DNA of 64,000 nucleotides from Lysobacter solisilvae (GTDB lineage: Bacteria > Pseudomonadota > Gammaproteobacteria > Xanthomonadales > Xanthomonadaceae): the NCBI RefSeq assembly GCF_016613535.2, contig NZ_CP071518.1:1364001-1428000 (forward strand), written 5' to 3'. This document shows, piece by piece, positions 16,700 through 25,918 of this stretch. The notes beneath the pieces were generated by a model that made no database searches, was not told the DNA's origin, and was given only the letters and a program-made list of their open reading frames with translations. A program made the translations under genes and the position numbers. Positions within the stretch are counted from its first letter, which is position 1. Each line of letters begins with the position of its first letter.

Positions 16700-17101
16700 T
16701 TACTTGACCTTGGACGCGTTGGCGACCTTGTTCGCAGCCTCTTCAACCGTGGCCTGCGTCTTGGCGGCGACGGTCTCGATCTGGGTCTTGGTGATCTGGC
16801 CGATGGCCTCGTTGGCCTTCAGCGTGCGGCCGAAGACGTCCTGGCCGACGGCCACGGCGCGCTCGACGTTCTCGCGGGCCACCTGGACGCCCTTCGGGAA
16901 GAGGGTCTTGAGGGCTTCGAGGTCACGGGCCTGCGCGGCTTCACCGAAGAAGGCGAAGGTGGCGTTGGCGCGCTCGTTCAGGACGCCCATCTGCAGGCCG
17001 AAGACGGCCTCGACGTTGTCCAGGGCGATGCGGTTGATCTGGGCGGCCGTGTCCGCGAACTGGCGCGAGGCGGCGGCAAACTGTTCGTTGAACTGGTACA
17101 T
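16700..17101 (-). CDS. phasin family protein
   Basis: A 133-residue, almost wholly helical protein starting MYQFNEQFAAASRQFADTAA. The phasin_2-type pattern covers about residues 5-105 (NRIALDNVEAVFGLQMG, FGEAAQARDLEALKTLFPKG). The C-terminal tail is Ala/Lys/Thr-rich. Phasins coat polyhydroxyalkanoate granules, although in PHA-negative species related proteins have other roles. No PHA synthase is in the window. ATG 17101 was chosen because upstream in-frame codons run through a non-coding-looking region. A perfect palindrome at 17176-17190 lies in its promoter region. Confidence 0.88.
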   Translation of the reverse strand: MYQFNEQFAAASRQFADTAAQINRIALDNVEAVFGLQMGVLNERANATFAFFGEAAQARDLEALKTLFPKGVQVARENVERAVAVGQDVFGRTLKANEAIGQITKTQIETVAAKTQATVEEAANKVANASKVK

Positions 17102-17175
17102 GGCGGCTCCGTTAGTCTTTGACCAATCCGGTCGGGGGATCCGGCGGATTGTGCGACGCAGCATAACGGGCGGAT

Positions 17176-17190
17176 TGTTGCATTGCAACA
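17176..17190 (-). promoter_or_regulatory. palindromic candidate operator upstream of phasin
   Basis: TGTTGCATTGCAACA is a perfect 7-1-7 dyad located 75-89 bases upstream of the phasin start. Its core TGC-N3-GCA resembles the sites known for the PHA-responsive repressor PhaR in other bacteria. Assignment to PhaR is inferred. Confidence 0.45.
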
Positions 17191-17269
17191 TTTGGCGCTC
17201 CGGCGCCGACGAGCGGTTCAGATACCTTTCAAATCAATGGCTTGGCCCGGACGGGGCCGGTCCCGGGGG

Positions 17270-17629
17270 TTACGCCTCGCCGCGGTAGCGGCAGCCTGAG
17301 GTGCAGGTCTCATGGACCACGACCTCGCTCAACAGGGGCAGGACCGGCTTGAGGCGCTCCCAGATCCACACCGCCAGACGCTCGCTGGTCGGGTTGTCCA
17401 GGCCCTCGATCTCGTTGAGGTAGTGGTGGTCCAGGCGGTCGTACAGCGGCTGGAAGGCCTTCTTCACGTCGGCGAAATCCATCACCCAGCCCGTCTGCGC
17501 GCCGATGTCCCCGCGCAGGTGGATCTCCACCCGGAACGAGTGGCCATGCAGGCGCGCGCACTTGTGGCCGTCGGGCACGTTGGGCAGGCGGTGCGCCGCC
17601 TCGAGGGTGAAGACCTTGAAGATATCCAT
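17270..17629 (-). CDS. queD: 6-carboxytetrahydropterin synthase (QueD/PTPS family)
   Basis: A 119-residue enzyme that converts dihydroneopterin triphosphate to 6-carboxy-tetrahydropterin, an early step to queuosine. Zinc ligands are His13, His28 and His30 ([21 protein letters not shown]), and the catalytic cysteine is Cys24. The Asp/His pair in [10 protein letters not shown] and the late Glu in [12 protein letters not shown] are also present. The start was chosen at ATG 17629 because the upstream extension is Arg/Pro-rich. It is divergent from tex. Other queuosine genes are not in this window. Confidence 0.93.
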   Translation of the reverse strand: MDIFKVFTLEAAHRLPNVPDGHKCARLHGHSFRVEIHLRGDIGAQTGWVMDFADVKKAFQPLYDRLDHHYLNEIEGLDNPTSERLAVWIWERLKPVLPLLSEVVVHETCTSGCRYRGEA

Positions 17630-17904
17630 GGGGTGGATTGTACGGGTCGGCCCCCCGGCTTCCCCAATTCGAGCGGCCACGGCCGGCCTGATCCAGTCTT
17701 CGATCCTGCCCGGCGGCTGGAAGCGGGGCAGCGGCTCGGGAGCCCGGCCTGTGCTGCGTCGGCGCTCGCGCACAGCCTCGCGCCGCAGCCCCGTTGTATG
17801 CGGCAACCGGCCGCATCCGCTCCCGCGGTTTGTCAATCCTTACGCTGCGGCGGACGCGTTGCCACAATCGGGGCAGCATTCCCGCCGTAACGCCGAAAGA
17901 CGCA

Positions 17905-20268
17905 ATGCCCGAGATTTCCCCGCAGCTCGCCCAGCACATCGCCCGCACCATTGCCGCCGAGATCGGCGCGCAACCCGCCCAAGCCCTGTCGGCCATCGCC
18001 CTGCTCGACGAGGGCGCCACCGTTCCGTTCATCGCGCGCTACCGCAAGGAAGTCACCGGCGGGCTCGACGACACCCAGCTGCGCAACCTGGAAGTGCGCC
18101 TGACCTACCTGCGCGAACTGGAAGACCGTCGCGCCGCGGTGCTGTCCAGCATCGAGGAGCAGGGCAAGATGACCGACGCGCTGCGCGCGGACATCCTTGG
18201 TGCCGACAGCAAGTCGCGCCTGGAAGACCTGTATCTGCCGTACAAGATCAAGCGCCGCACCAAGGCGCAGATCGCCCGCGAAGCCGGCCTGGAACCGCTG
18301 GCCGACAGCCTGCTGGCCGATCCGTCGCAAACGCCGGAGACCGTCGCCGCGACGTTCGTCGATGCCGACAAGGGCGTGGCCGACCCCAAGGCCGCGCTCG
18401 ACGGCGCGCGCGCCATCCTGATGGAGCGCTGGGGCGAGGACGCTGCGCTGGTCGGGCAATTGCGCCAGTGGCTCACCGAAGTCGGTGTCATCCGCGCACG
18501 CGTGGCCGAAGGCAAGGAGACCGAAGGCGCGAAGTACCGGGACTATTTCGACCACGCCGAATCGCTGGCGAAGATTCCCTCGCACCGCCTGCTCGCCCTG
18601 TTCCGCGCACGCCGCGAGGAGATCCTGTTCCTGGACCTCGACCCGGGCCAGGAAGCCGACGCGGGCCACCTCCAGGCCGAAGGCCGCGTCGCGCACCACG
18701 TCGGGGTCCGCGTGCAGGGGCGTCCCGCCGACAAGTGGCTGGGCGACACCTGCCGCCTGACCTGGAAGGCCAAGCTGCACCTGCACCTGATGCTCGACCT
18801 GTTCGGCCAGGCCCGCGAGAAGGCCGAGGCGGAGGCCATCGACGTGTTCGGGCACAACCTCAAGGACCTGCTGCTGGCCGCGCCGGCGGGCCCGAAGGCG
18901 GTGCTGGGTCTGGACCCCGGCCTGCGCACCGGCGTCAAGGTCGCGGTGGTCGATGCCACCGGCAAGCTGGTCGCGACGGACACCATCTATCCCCACGAGC
19001 CGCGCCGCCAGTGGGACCAGTCGCTGCACACGCTGCGCGCGCTGTGCACGAAGCACGGCGTCGACCTGATCTCGATCGGCAACGGCACCGCCTCGCGCGA
19101 GACCGACAAGCTGGCCGGCGACCTGATCAAACTGGCGCCCGAACTGAAGATGCAGAAGATCGTGGTCAGCGAGGCGGGCGCGTCGGTGTACTCGGCGTCG
19201 GAGTTCGCGGCGAAGGAATTCCCGGACCTGGACGTGTCCATCCGTGGCGCCGTGTCGATCGCCCGCCGCCTGCAGGACCCATTGGCCGAGCTGGTCAAGA
19301 TCGAACCCAAGGCGATCGGCGTCGGCCAGTACCAGCACGACGTCGACCAGTACCGGCTGGCGCGTGCGCTCGATGCCAGGGTCGAGGACTGCGTGAATGC
19401 GGTGGGCGTGGACGTCAACACCGCTTCGGCCGCGCTGCTCACGCGCGTGTCGGGCCTGTCGTCGACCGTGGCGGAGAACATCGTCGTCTACCGCGACCAG
19501 AACGGCGCTTTCCGCAGCCGCAAGGAACTGCTGAAGGTGCCACGCCTGGGCGAGAAGACCTTCGAGCAGTGCGCCGGCTTCCTGCGCATCGCAGGCGGCG
19601 AGCAGCCGCTGGATGCCTCGTCCGTGCATCCGGAGGCCTACCCCGTGGTCGAGCGCATCCTCAAGCAGTGCGGCCGCGAAGTGTCCGCCGCCGAGGTCAA
19701 GCGTGTCATCGGTGATGCGCCGCTGCTGCGCGGGCTCAAGCCCGAGCAGTTCACCGACGAGAAGTTCGGTGTGCCCACCGTGCGCGACATCCTCAAGGAG
19801 CTGGAAAAGCCGGGCCGCGACCCGCGCCCCGAATTCAAGGCCGCGCGCTTCGCCGACGGCGTCGAGGACATCAAGGACCTGACGCCGGGCATGATCCTGG
19901 AGGGCGTGATCAGCAACGTCGCCGCCTTCGGCGCGTTCGTCGACATCGGCGTGCACCAGGACGGGCTGATCCATATCTCCGCGCTGTCGGACAAGTACGT
20001 CAAGGACCCGCGCGACGTGGTCAAGGCCGGCGACATCGTCAAGGTGCGGGTGCTGGAAGTCGACATCCCGCGCAAGCGCATCGCGCTCACGCGCCGCCTC
20101 GACGATGCGGTGCCTGCGCCGCGCCCGGCCGGGGAACGTGATGCCCGCGCCGCGGCGCCCCGTGGCCGCGACGCGCAGGGCGGCAGGCCGCCGCAGCGCA
20201 CCAGTGCACCTCCGCCGGCGAACAACGCGCTGGCGGCGGCTTTCGCGAAGGCCAAGCAGGGCGGGTGA
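17905..20268 (+). CDS. tex: transcription accessory protein Tex
   Basis: A 787-residue RNA-binding protein. The N-terminal Tex domain ([37 protein letters not shown]) is followed by a YqgF-like RNase H fold ([18 protein letters not shown], around residue 332). Helix-hairpin-helix motifs follow (LNT-like [14 protein letters not shown]). An S1 domain ([22 protein letters not shown], around 660-730) precedes an Arg/Pro-rich tail. Tex affects transcription and RNA fate and is widely conserved. The start at ATG 17905 fits the family N terminus ([20 protein letters not shown]). It is convergent with the GntR gene downstream. Confidence 0.96.
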   Translation: MPEISPQLAQHIARTIAAEIGAQPAQALSAIALLDEGATVPFIARYRKEVTGGLDDTQLRNLEVRLTYLRELEDRRAAVLSSIEEQGKMTDALRADILGADSKSRLEDLYLPYKIKRRTKAQIAREAGLEPLADSLLADPSQTPETVAATFVDADKGVADPKAALDGARAILMERWGEDAALVGQLRQWLTEVGVIRARVAEGKETEGAKYRDYFDHAESLAKIPSHRLLALFRARREEILFLDLDPGQEADAGHLQAEGRVAHHVGVRVQGRPADKWLGDTCRLTWKAKLHLHLMLDLFGQAREKAEAEAIDVFGHNLKDLLLAAPAGPKAVLGLDPGLRTGVKVAVVDATGKLVATDTIYPHEPRRQWDQSLHTLRALCTKHGVDLISIGNGTASRETDKLAGDLIKLAPELKMQKIVVSEAGASVYSASEFAAKEFPDLDVSIRGAVSIARRLQDPLAELVKIEPKAIGVGQYQHDVDQYRLARALDARVEDCVNAVGVDVNTASAALLTRVSGLSSTVAENIVVYRDQNGAFRSRKELLKVPRLGEKTFEQCAGFLRIAGGEQPLDASSVHPEAYPVVERILKQCGREVSAAEVKRVIGDAPLLRGLKPEQFTDEKFGVPTVRDILKELEKPGRDPRPEFKAARFADGVEDIKDLTPGMILEGVISNVAAFGAFVDIGVHQDGLIHISALSDKYVKDPRDVVKAGDIVKVRVLEVDIPRKRIALTRRLDDAVPAPRPAGERDARAAAPRGRDAQGGRPPQRTSAPPPANNALAAAFAKAKQGG

Positions 20269-20280
20269 CGTGACTGGAGA

Positions 20281-20311
20281 TGGGGTCGGCGGCGAGCGGT
20301 TGCCGACCCCA
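20281..20311. terminator. hairpin between convergent tex and GntR genes
   Basis: TGGGGTCGGC (20281-20290) pairs perfectly with GCCGACCCCA (20302-20311) across an 11-base loop. It lies 13 bases after the tex stop, in the convergent gap. There is no T run on either side, so it may act as a transcript-end barrier and not as a classical terminator. Confidence 0.5.
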
Positions 20312-20427
20312 GTCCCGGCGCTGCGACGCAACCCGATGCAATGCGGGGTGGTCGGTGGTCGGCCTGGCAGGTCCGAGGCCTCGCGCTCGCGCTGGACCCA
20401 CCCGGGCACGGAGTGCCGTGCGCGAAC

Positions 20428-21120
20428 TTACTCCTGCACCGAGCGCCGCGCCTTGGCCGGCGCAGTGGCGGTGGCGGTTCCCCGCAGCTGCTTGCGCAGA
20501 TCGTCCAGGGTGACGGTGATGTGGTCGGCGAGCAGGGTCGTGACGCGCTGCGGGTCGCGCGCCATCCAGGCCTTGAGCAGTGCGCGGTGCTCGCGGTGCG
20601 CGCGGGCATGGCGGCCGGCCGGTTCCAAGTGCTTGTGCACGTAGCGCTCGGCCAGCACGTGCAGGCGTTCGATCAGCTGGGAGGTGACATGCCGGCCGCC
20701 CGGACGCACCAGCGCCAGGTGGAAGGCGCGATTGAGCAGCACCATCGCGCGGCCATCGCCGCCGGTGGCGTTCTCCAGCGCGGTCAGTGCGGCGGTCGCG
20801 GTGGCGCGTTCGGCCTCGTCGGCTTCCAGGCTGGCGTGGGCGGCTGCCTCGGGTTCGATCTTCAGCCGCAGGGCGAACACTTCCTCGGCCTCGGTCGTGG
20901 TCAGCGCCGGCACCACGAAACCGCGGTTGGGATGCGACTGCAGCAGTCCGTGCTGCTCCAGCCGCGCCAGCGCCTCGCGCAGGGGGATCTTGCTGATCCC
21001 CAATTCCTCGGCGAGGGCGTCCTGCCGGATCGGCGACAGCGGGGGGATCCGCGCCGACAGGATCCGCTCGCGGATCACTTCGAAGGCCTGGTCGGCCAGA
21101 GTCCGGGTGACGATGCTCAT
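20428..21120 (-). CDS. GntR/FadR-family transcription regulator of hydroxyproline genes
   Basis: A 230-residue regulator with an N-terminal winged HTH (about residues 7-72: QAFEVIRERILSARI, LAEELGISKIPLREALARLE) and a C-terminal FCD all-helical ligand domain. The FCD domain has metal-site histidines (FHLAL near residue 133, HREHRALL near 184-188). It is the last gene of the - strand operon deaminase - epimerase - dehydrogenase - regulator and starts 9 bases after the dehydrogenase stop. The GTATAC-centred palindrome in the divergent promoter at 24549-24560 fits FadR-subfamily operators, so autoregulation and control of the pathway are likely. The inducer is probably hydroxyproline or a pathway intermediate. 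Confidence 0.88.
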   Translation of the reverse strand: MSIVTRTLADQAFEVIRERILSARIPPLSPIRQDALAEELGISKIPLREALARLEQHGLLQSHPNRGFVVPALTTTEAEEVFALRLKIEPEAAAHASLEADEAERATATAALTALENATGGDGRAMVLLNRAFHLALVRPGGRHVTSQLIERLHVLAERYVHKHLEPAGRHARAHREHRALLKAWMARDPQRVTTLLADHITVTLDDLRKQLRGTATATAPAKARRSVQE

Positions 21121-21129
21121 GCCCCCAGT

Positions 21130-22581
21130 CTAGCCTGCGGCCAGATACGTCGTGCGCACCGTGGTGTAAAACGCCCGCGCAGCTCGTCCTTGTTCACGCG
21201 GGCCAAAACTGGAGGCGCCCATGCCGCCGAAGGGCGCGTGGTGATCGACCCCGGCCGTGGGCAGGTTGATCATCAGCATGCCCGCGCGCGCATGGTGCTT
21301 GAATGCCTCGGCGTGCCGGAGCGAGCGCGTGCACAGGCCGGCCGACAGGCCGTGGCGCGAATCGTTGAGCAGCGCCAGCGCCTCATCGAAGCCGTCGACG
21401 CGGAACACGCCCGCGACCGGTCCGAAGATCTCCTCGCGCGCCAGCGGGCCGGCGTGGTCGGCGTGGTCGAACAATGTCGGCGGGAAGAAGCAGTCCTGAG
21501 GGTCGGGCACGGCACCGAAGGCGGTGATGGCGCCGCTGCGACGCACTGCATCCACCTGCGCACTGACCCGTTCCTTCTGCCGAGGCGAGGCGAGTGGGCC
21601 CACGTCGGTGGCTGCCTGGCGCGGGTCGCCAATCGCCAGGCGGTCCACGCGTTGCGCCAGGGCCACGACGAAGCGGTCGGCGATCGCGTGGTCGACAATG
21701 ATCCGCGAGGTCGCCGTGCATCGCTGGCCCGCGGCGAAGAACGCGCCATTCGCTGCGCATTCCACTGCCACGTCGAGATCAGCGTCGGCCAGCACGATCA
21801 GGCCGTTGACGCCGCCCATCTCCAGCTGCACGCGCGCGCCGCGGGCCGTCACGGCCTGCCGCACCGCACTGCCGGCACTCTCCGAGCCGGTGAACGACAC
21901 CGCATCGATGCCAACGTGCGCGCACAGGGCGGCGCCGCTGGCGCCGGCGCCGAGCAGCATGTTGACGCTGCCCGAGGGCAGGCCGGAGTGCGCGACGATG
22001 CCCATCAGCTTCGCGGCGATGGCCGAGGACACTTCGGAAGGCTTCCACACCACGGTATTGCCGAACGCCAGGGCCGGGGCGATCTTCCAGGCGGGAATCG
22101 CGATCGGGAAATTCCAGGGCGTGATCACGCCCACCACGCCGACGGGGTGCTGCATCACCTCGACCATGGCGCCCAGGCGAGTGGAGTCGAAGCGCTCGCC
22201 GACGTTGCGCAGGGTCTCGCCGGCGAAGAAGTCGAAGATGCGCGCGGCGCGGATCGTCTCGCCGCGTGCGTCGCGCAGGGTCTTGCCGGTCTCGCGTGCG
22301 ATCAGCAGGGCGAAGTCGTCGGCCTCCGCGGCGATCTGCCGGCCGATGCGCGCCAGTGCGTCGCTGCGGGCTTCGATGCCCCCCAGCGACAACGGCGCCA
22401 GCGCCCGCCGGGCCGCATCGACGGCATGCGCCACGAGGTCGGCGCCGGCCTGCGGCAGCCGCACGCACAGATCGTCCGGCACCGCCGGGTTGCGCTGTTC
22501 CAGCTCGGCTGGCCCGGGCATGTCCTGCCCCGCGATGTGATGGGCCAGGGTCAGGGAAGTTGCGTGCATTTCGTCGTTCAC
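21130..22581 (-). CDS. aldehyde dehydrogenase, probable 2-oxoglutarate semialdehyde dehydrogenase
   Basis: A 483-residue NAD(P)-dependent aldehyde dehydrogenase. The cofactor motif is TPWNFPIAIPAWKIAPAL, the general base is Glu254 in LEMGGVN, and the nucleophile is Cys288 in GQRCTATSR. The C terminus has EEIFGPVAGV and PFGGMGASSFG. Lys in the usual GGKN is replaced by Val. It begins at GTG 22581, one base after the epimerase stop; ATG 22569 is an alternative start. Its place in a hydroxyproline operon suggests it oxidises 2-oxoglutarate semialdehyde to 2-oxoglutarate, the last step. The family assignment is secure, the substrate inferred. Confidence 0.9.
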   Translation of the reverse strand: MNDEMHATSLTLAHHIAGQDMPGPAELEQRNPAVPDDLCVRLPQAGADLVAHAVDAARRALAPLSLGGIEARSDALARIGRQIAAEADDFALLIARETGKTLRDARGETIRAARIFDFFAGETLRNVGERFDSTRLGAMVEVMQHPVGVVGVITPWNFPIAIPAWKIAPALAFGNTVVWKPSEVSSAIAAKLMGIVAHSGLPSGSVNMLLGAGASGAALCAHVGIDAVSFTGSESAGSAVRQAVTARGARVQLEMGGVNGLIVLADADLDVAVECAANGAFFAAGQRCTATSRIIVDHAIADRFVVALAQRVDRLAIGDPRQAATDVGPLASPRQKERVSAQVDAVRRSGAITAFGAVPDPQDCFFPPTLFDHADHAGPLAREEIFGPVAGVFRVDGFDEALALLNDSRHGLSAGLCTRSLRHAEAFKHHARAGMLMINLPTAGVDHHAPFGGMGASSFGPREQGRAARAFYTTVRTTYLAAG

Positions 22582-22582
22582 G

Positions 22583-23581
22583 TCAGGTCACCACGAAGCC
22601 GTGGGCAAAGGTGTCGGCATCGTCGATCCAGATCTGGCTGAAGCCGGTGGCGATCGCCGCGCCTTCGATGGAGGGCACGATCGCCGCGTGGGGGCCCACG
22701 GTCGTCTCGTCTTCGACGCGGCCGATGAAGCGGCTGCCGATGTAGCTCTCGTGCACGAAGCGGTCGCCCCTGCGCAGCCGGCCGGTCGCGGCCAGCTGCG
22801 CCATCCGCGCCGACGTGCCCGTGCCGCAGGGGCTGCGATCGATCGCGCGCTCGCCGTAGAACACCGCATTGCGGCCGTCGGCGCCGTCGCCGCGCGGCGC
22901 GTCCGCCCACAGCACGTGGCTGACGCCCCGGATCGAGGGGTCCAGCGGGTGCACCGGCTCGAACTGCTCGCGGACCAGGGCACGGACGGTGCGGCTGAGT
23001 TCGATGATGCGTGCCGCGCCGAGCGCATCCAGGCTGGTGTACGCCCCCTGGGGTTCGACGATCGCGTAGTAGTTGCCGCCATAGCAGACATCGATGGCCA
23101 GCTCCCCGAAGCCGGGCACCTGCACGCGCAGGCCACGCGCGGCCAGGTAGCTGGGCACGTTGCGCAGGCGGATGCTGGCCACGCGTTCGCCCTCGCTGCG
23201 GTATTCCACGTCGATGACTCCCGCCGGCACTTCCACGCGCAAGCGGCCGGATTCGCGCGGCCGGATCAGGCCGTGCTCCAGACCGAAGGTGAGGATGCCG
23301 ATCGTGCCGTGACCGCACATCGGCAGGCAGCCGCTGGTTTCGATGAAAAGAATGCCCAGGTCGGCATCGTCACGCGTGGGCGGATAGAGAAACCCGCCCG
23401 ACATCATGTCGTGACCGCGGGGCTCGAACATCAGGCCGGTGCGGATCCAGTCGAAACGGGCCAGGAAATCCTGGCGCCGTTCGCTCATCGAAGCCCCCGT
23501 GAGCAGGGGCGCGCCACCGCTCACCAGCCGGACCGGATTGCCCGCGGTGTGGCCGTCGATGCAGAAGAACGTATGGCGCAT
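22583..23581 (-). CDS. 4-hydroxyproline 2-epimerase
   Basis: A 332-residue member of the proline racemase family. It opens MRHTFFCIDGHTAGNPVRLV. Both active-site cysteines are present: Cys89 in PMCGHGT and Cys252 in SPCGTGTSA. Two cysteines mark an epimerase or racemase; trans-3-hydroxyproline dehydratases have Thr at the second site. It should interconvert trans-4-hydroxy-L-proline and cis-4-hydroxy-D-proline. It lies 11 bases after the deaminase gene and 1 base before the dehydrogenase gene in the same operon. It has no signal peptide, so the reaction is cytoplasmic. Proline racemase activity is possible but less likely here. Confidence 0.92.
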   Translation of the reverse strand: MRHTFFCIDGHTAGNPVRLVSGGAPLLTGASMSERRQDFLARFDWIRTGLMFEPRGHDMMSGGFLYPPTRDDADLGILFIETSGCLPMCGHGTIGILTFGLEHGLIRPRESGRLRVEVPAGVIDVEYRSEGERVASIRLRNVPSYLAARGLRVQVPGFGELAIDVCYGGNYYAIVEPQGAYTSLDALGAARIIELSRTVRALVREQFEPVHPLDPSIRGVSHVLWADAPRGDGADGRNAVFYGERAIDRSPCGTGTSARMAQLAATGRLRRGDRFVHESYIGSRFIGRVEDETTVGPHAAIVPSIEGAAIATGFSQIWIDDADTFAHGFVVT

Positions 23582-23592
23582 CGACGGTGTCC

Positions 23593-24516
23593 TCAGGCGG
23601 CCGCGGCGGCGACGAGGGTGGGTCGCGTGGCGGCCGCGCGTTCGACCATGCGCCGCACTTCCTCGTAGCGCGTGCCCGTGAGCGGCATGCGTGGCATGCG
23701 CACGCGCTCGGTGCCGCGTCCCATCACCGCTTCGGCCAGCTTGATCGCCTGCACCAGGTCGTGCCCGGCGTCCAGGTGCAGCAGCGGCATGAACCAGCGG
23801 TAGATCTGCAGCGCCCGCGCCAGGTCGCCGCGCTGCACCGCGTCCCACAGCGCCAGTGATTCCTGCGGGAAGGCGTTGGTCAGGCCCGACACCCAGCCGC
23901 GGGCGCCGAGCAGCAGGCCCTCGAGCGCGACGTCGTCGAGGCCCGCGAACAGGGCGAAGCGGTCGCCGAAGGCATTGATCAGGTCGGTGAAGCGACGCGG
24001 GTCGGGCGCGCTTTCCTTCACCGCCACCACGTTGGGCACTTCCACCAGCCCGGCGAGGGCCTGCGTGCTGATGCTGACCCGGTAGGCCGGCGGGTTGTTG
24101 TAGAGCATCACCGGCAGCGCGGTGCTGGCCGCGACCATGCGGAAGTGCGCGAGCAGTTCGGCTTCGGTGGGCACGTACACCATCGCCGGCAGCACCATCA
24201 GGCCGGTGGCGCCGATGTTTTCCGCGGAGCGGGCGAAGGCCATCGCGCGTGGCGTGGTGAGTTCGGAAACGCCGGCGATGACGGGCACGCGCCCGGCGGC
24301 CACTTCCACGGCCGCGGCCAGCACCGCCTGCTTTTCGTCGGGCTCCAGCGAATTGTTCTCGCCCACCGTGCCGATGATGATCAGGCCGTGCACGCCGTCG
24401 CGTATCAGCGCGTCCTGCACTCTCTGTGTGGCATCGATATCCAGCGCGAAGTCGGGCTTGAACTGGGTGGTGGCGGCGGGGATCACTCCCTGCCAGCGGC
24501 AGGCACTCGTGGGCAT
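23593..24516 (-). CDS. DHDPS-family lyase, probable 1-pyrroline-4-hydroxy-2-carboxylate deaminase
   Basis: A 307-residue TIM-barrel protein of the dihydrodipicolinate synthase/N-acetylneuraminate lyase family. The Schiff-base lysine is Lys167 in VVAVKESA, the catalytic Tyr is Tyr139 in LYNNPPAY, and the substrate motif is GTVGENNSL (residues 49-57). The GENNS form differs from the GTTGE of true DapA. Its position next to a hydroxyproline epimerase and an FAD amino-acid oxidase indicates the deaminase that converts pyrroline-4-hydroxy-2-carboxylate to 2-oxoglutarate semialdehyde. It is the first gene of the operon, and its promoter faces the GTATAC palindrome at 24549. Confidence 0.9.
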   Translation of the reverse strand: MPTSACRWQGVIPAATTQFKPDFALDIDATQRVQDALIRDGVHGLIIIGTVGENNSLEPDEKQAVLAAAVEVAAGRVPVIAGVSELTTPRAMAFARSAENIGATGLMVLPAMVYVPTEAELLAHFRMVAASTALPVMLYNNPPAYRVSISTQALAGLVEVPNVVAVKESAPDPRRFTDLINAFGDRFALFAGLDDVALEGLLLGARGWVSGLTNAFPQESLALWDAVQRGDLARALQIYRWFMPLLHLDAGHDLVQAIKLAEAVMGRGTERVRMPRMPLTGTRYEEVRRMVERAAATRPTLVAAAAA

Positions 24517-24540
24517 GCGGTTTTTTCTCCGGGGGTTGAA

Positions 24541-24561
24541 TATCGTAGATCGTATACGATA
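24541..24561. promoter_or_regulatory. palindromic operator in the divergent hydroxyproline promoter
   Basis: ATCGTATACGAT (24549-24560) is a perfect 12-bp palindrome with the GTATAC centre typical of FadR/VanR-type GntR regulators. A second half-site, ATCGTA, sits at 24542-24547, so TATCGTA (24541) and TACGATA (24555) also form an inverted pair. The AT-rich stretch lies 25-67 bases from both divergent starts and could cover both promoters. Binding by the regulator at 20428-21120 is inferred. Confidence 0.65.
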
Positions 24562-24607
24562 TATATGCCGCCACCAAGGGGGCAGCCGGCCCCCGGAGCC
24601 GACCCGC

Positions 24608-25918
24608 GTGCACGCCAGCAGCACTCCTTCCACTGCCGTGGTGATCGGCGCCGGCATCGTCGGCCTGGCCTGTGCGTTGCGCCTGCAGCAGTGCGGGCTG
24701 ACCACGACGCTGGTAGATGCCCAGACCCGCCCGCAGGGGGCCTCGTACGGCAATGCCGGGCACATCGCGATCGAGCAGGTCGAACCCCTGGCCTCCTGGT
24801 CCACGTTGCGTTCGGCGCCCCGCCGGCTTTTCGCCATGGGCGGCGCGCTGGACGTCCGCGATCCGCTGTGGGTGGCGCCGTGGGCACTGCAGATGGCGTG
24901 CGCGGCGTCCCCGCGTCGCTTCGAAGCCGGGCGCGCGGCACTGGGCGGCTTGCTGCGGCAGGCGCTGCCCGCCTGGCGCAACCTGGTGGACACCCTGGGG
25001 CGACGCGACCTGCTGCGCGCCGATGGCCATGTCGTGGTGTGGGAATCTGCCGCCAGCGCCGCCCGTGGCCGCGCGACATGGGCGCGCGCGGACATCGGCG
25101 GTGCCCGCGTGCGCGATCTGGTCCAGGCCGAACTCGACGAGCTGGCGGCCGTGCTGCGCAGCCGGCCGGCGGGCGGCGTGCATTTCGAAGGCACCGCGCA
25201 GGTCGCCGACCCCGGCCTGGCGCTCGAAGTCATGCGCGACGCGTTTGAAGCCTGCGGCGGCACGCTTCGCCAGGCGCCAGTGCGCGCGTTGTCGGTGCAG
25301 GACGGCCGTACGGGCGCGGTGCTCACCGACGGCAGCGTGCTGCAGGGCGACTGCGTCCTCGTGGCCGCGGGTGTGGGTTCGCGCGCACTGCTGGCAACTC
25401 TGGGGATACACGCTCCACTGATCGCCGAGCGCGGTTATCACCTGCAGTGGAGCGAACACAACTGGCCGCTGCGCATGCCGCCGGTGGTGTTCGAGGACCG
25501 GTCGCTGATCCTTACCCGCTTCCGCAGCGGACTGCGCGCGGCCAGCTTCGTCGAATTCGCGCGGCAGGAGACCCCGCCGGACCCGCGCAAGTGGCGGGCA
25601 TTGGGTCGCCATGCGAGTGATCTGGGGCTGCCGGTCGGCGGTGAACCGCAGCCCTGGATGGGTGCGCGGCCGACCCTTCCCGACTATCTGCCCGCGATCG
25701 GTCGCAGCGCGACGGCACCGGGCCTGCTGTACGCCTGCGGCCACCAGCACCTGGGACTCACCCTGGCGCCGCTGACCGCGCACCTGGTCGCGGCGCTGGC
25801 CACAGGACGCCCGCCGCCGGTGTCGGTGCAGCCCTTCGATCTCGCCCGCTTCTCCTCGGCCCGATCCTCCTCTGCCCACTTTCCGTCACGCGCTTCTTCA
25901 GCGAGCACACGTCCATGA
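24608..25918 (+). CDS. FAD-dependent amino-acid oxidoreductase, probable D-hydroxyproline dehydrogenase
   Basis: A 436-residue DAO-family flavoprotein (DadA-like). The N-terminal Rossmann motif is VVIGAGIVGLACALRLQQCG. The flavin-covering C-terminal part includes RPTLPDYLPAIGRS and YACGHQHLGLTLAP, typical of the family. The start is GTG 24608 with GGAG nine bases before it; the nearby ATG is out of frame. It should oxidise cis-4-hydroxy-D-proline to the pyrroline, step two of the pathway, passing electrons to the respiratory chain or oxygen. It is the first gene of the + strand arm, and the next gene overlaps its stop by 4 bases. The substrate is inferred from context. Confidence 0.9.
   Translation: MHASSTPSTAVVIGAGIVGLACALRLQQCGLTTTLVDAQTRPQGASYGNAGHIAIEQVEPLASWSTLRSAPRRLFAMGGALDVRDPLWVAPWALQMACAASPRRFEAGRAALGGLLRQALPAWRNLVDTLGRRDLLRADGHVVVWESAASAARGRATWARADIGGARVRDLVQAELDELAAVLRSRPAGGVHFEGTAQVADPGLALEVMRDAFEACGGTLRQAPVRALSVQDGRTGAVLTDGSVLQGDCVLVAAGVGSRALLATLGIHAPLIAERGYHLQWSEHNWPLRMPPVVFEDRSLILTRFRSGLRAASFVEFARQETPPDPRKWRALGRHASDLGLPVGGEPQPWMGARPTLPDYLPAIGRSATAPGLLYACGHQHLGLTLAPLTAHLVAALATGRPPPVSVQPFDLARFSSARSSSAHFPSRASSASTRP

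Noticed and set aside
22583..23581. trans-3-hydroxyproline dehydratase
   Set aside because: Both active-site positions are cysteine (Cys89, Cys252), which marks an epimerase or racemase.
23593..24516. dapA (dihydrodipicolinate synthase)
   Set aside because: The substrate loop is GTVGENNS, not GTTGE, and the gene lies in a hydroxyproline operon, so a lysine-pathway role is unlikely.
22583..25879. 1098-codon - strand frame
   Set aside because: Only its 3' part (22583-23581) is the epimerase; the rest is shadow of the deaminase and oxidase genes. The epimerase start MRHTFFCIDG is clear.
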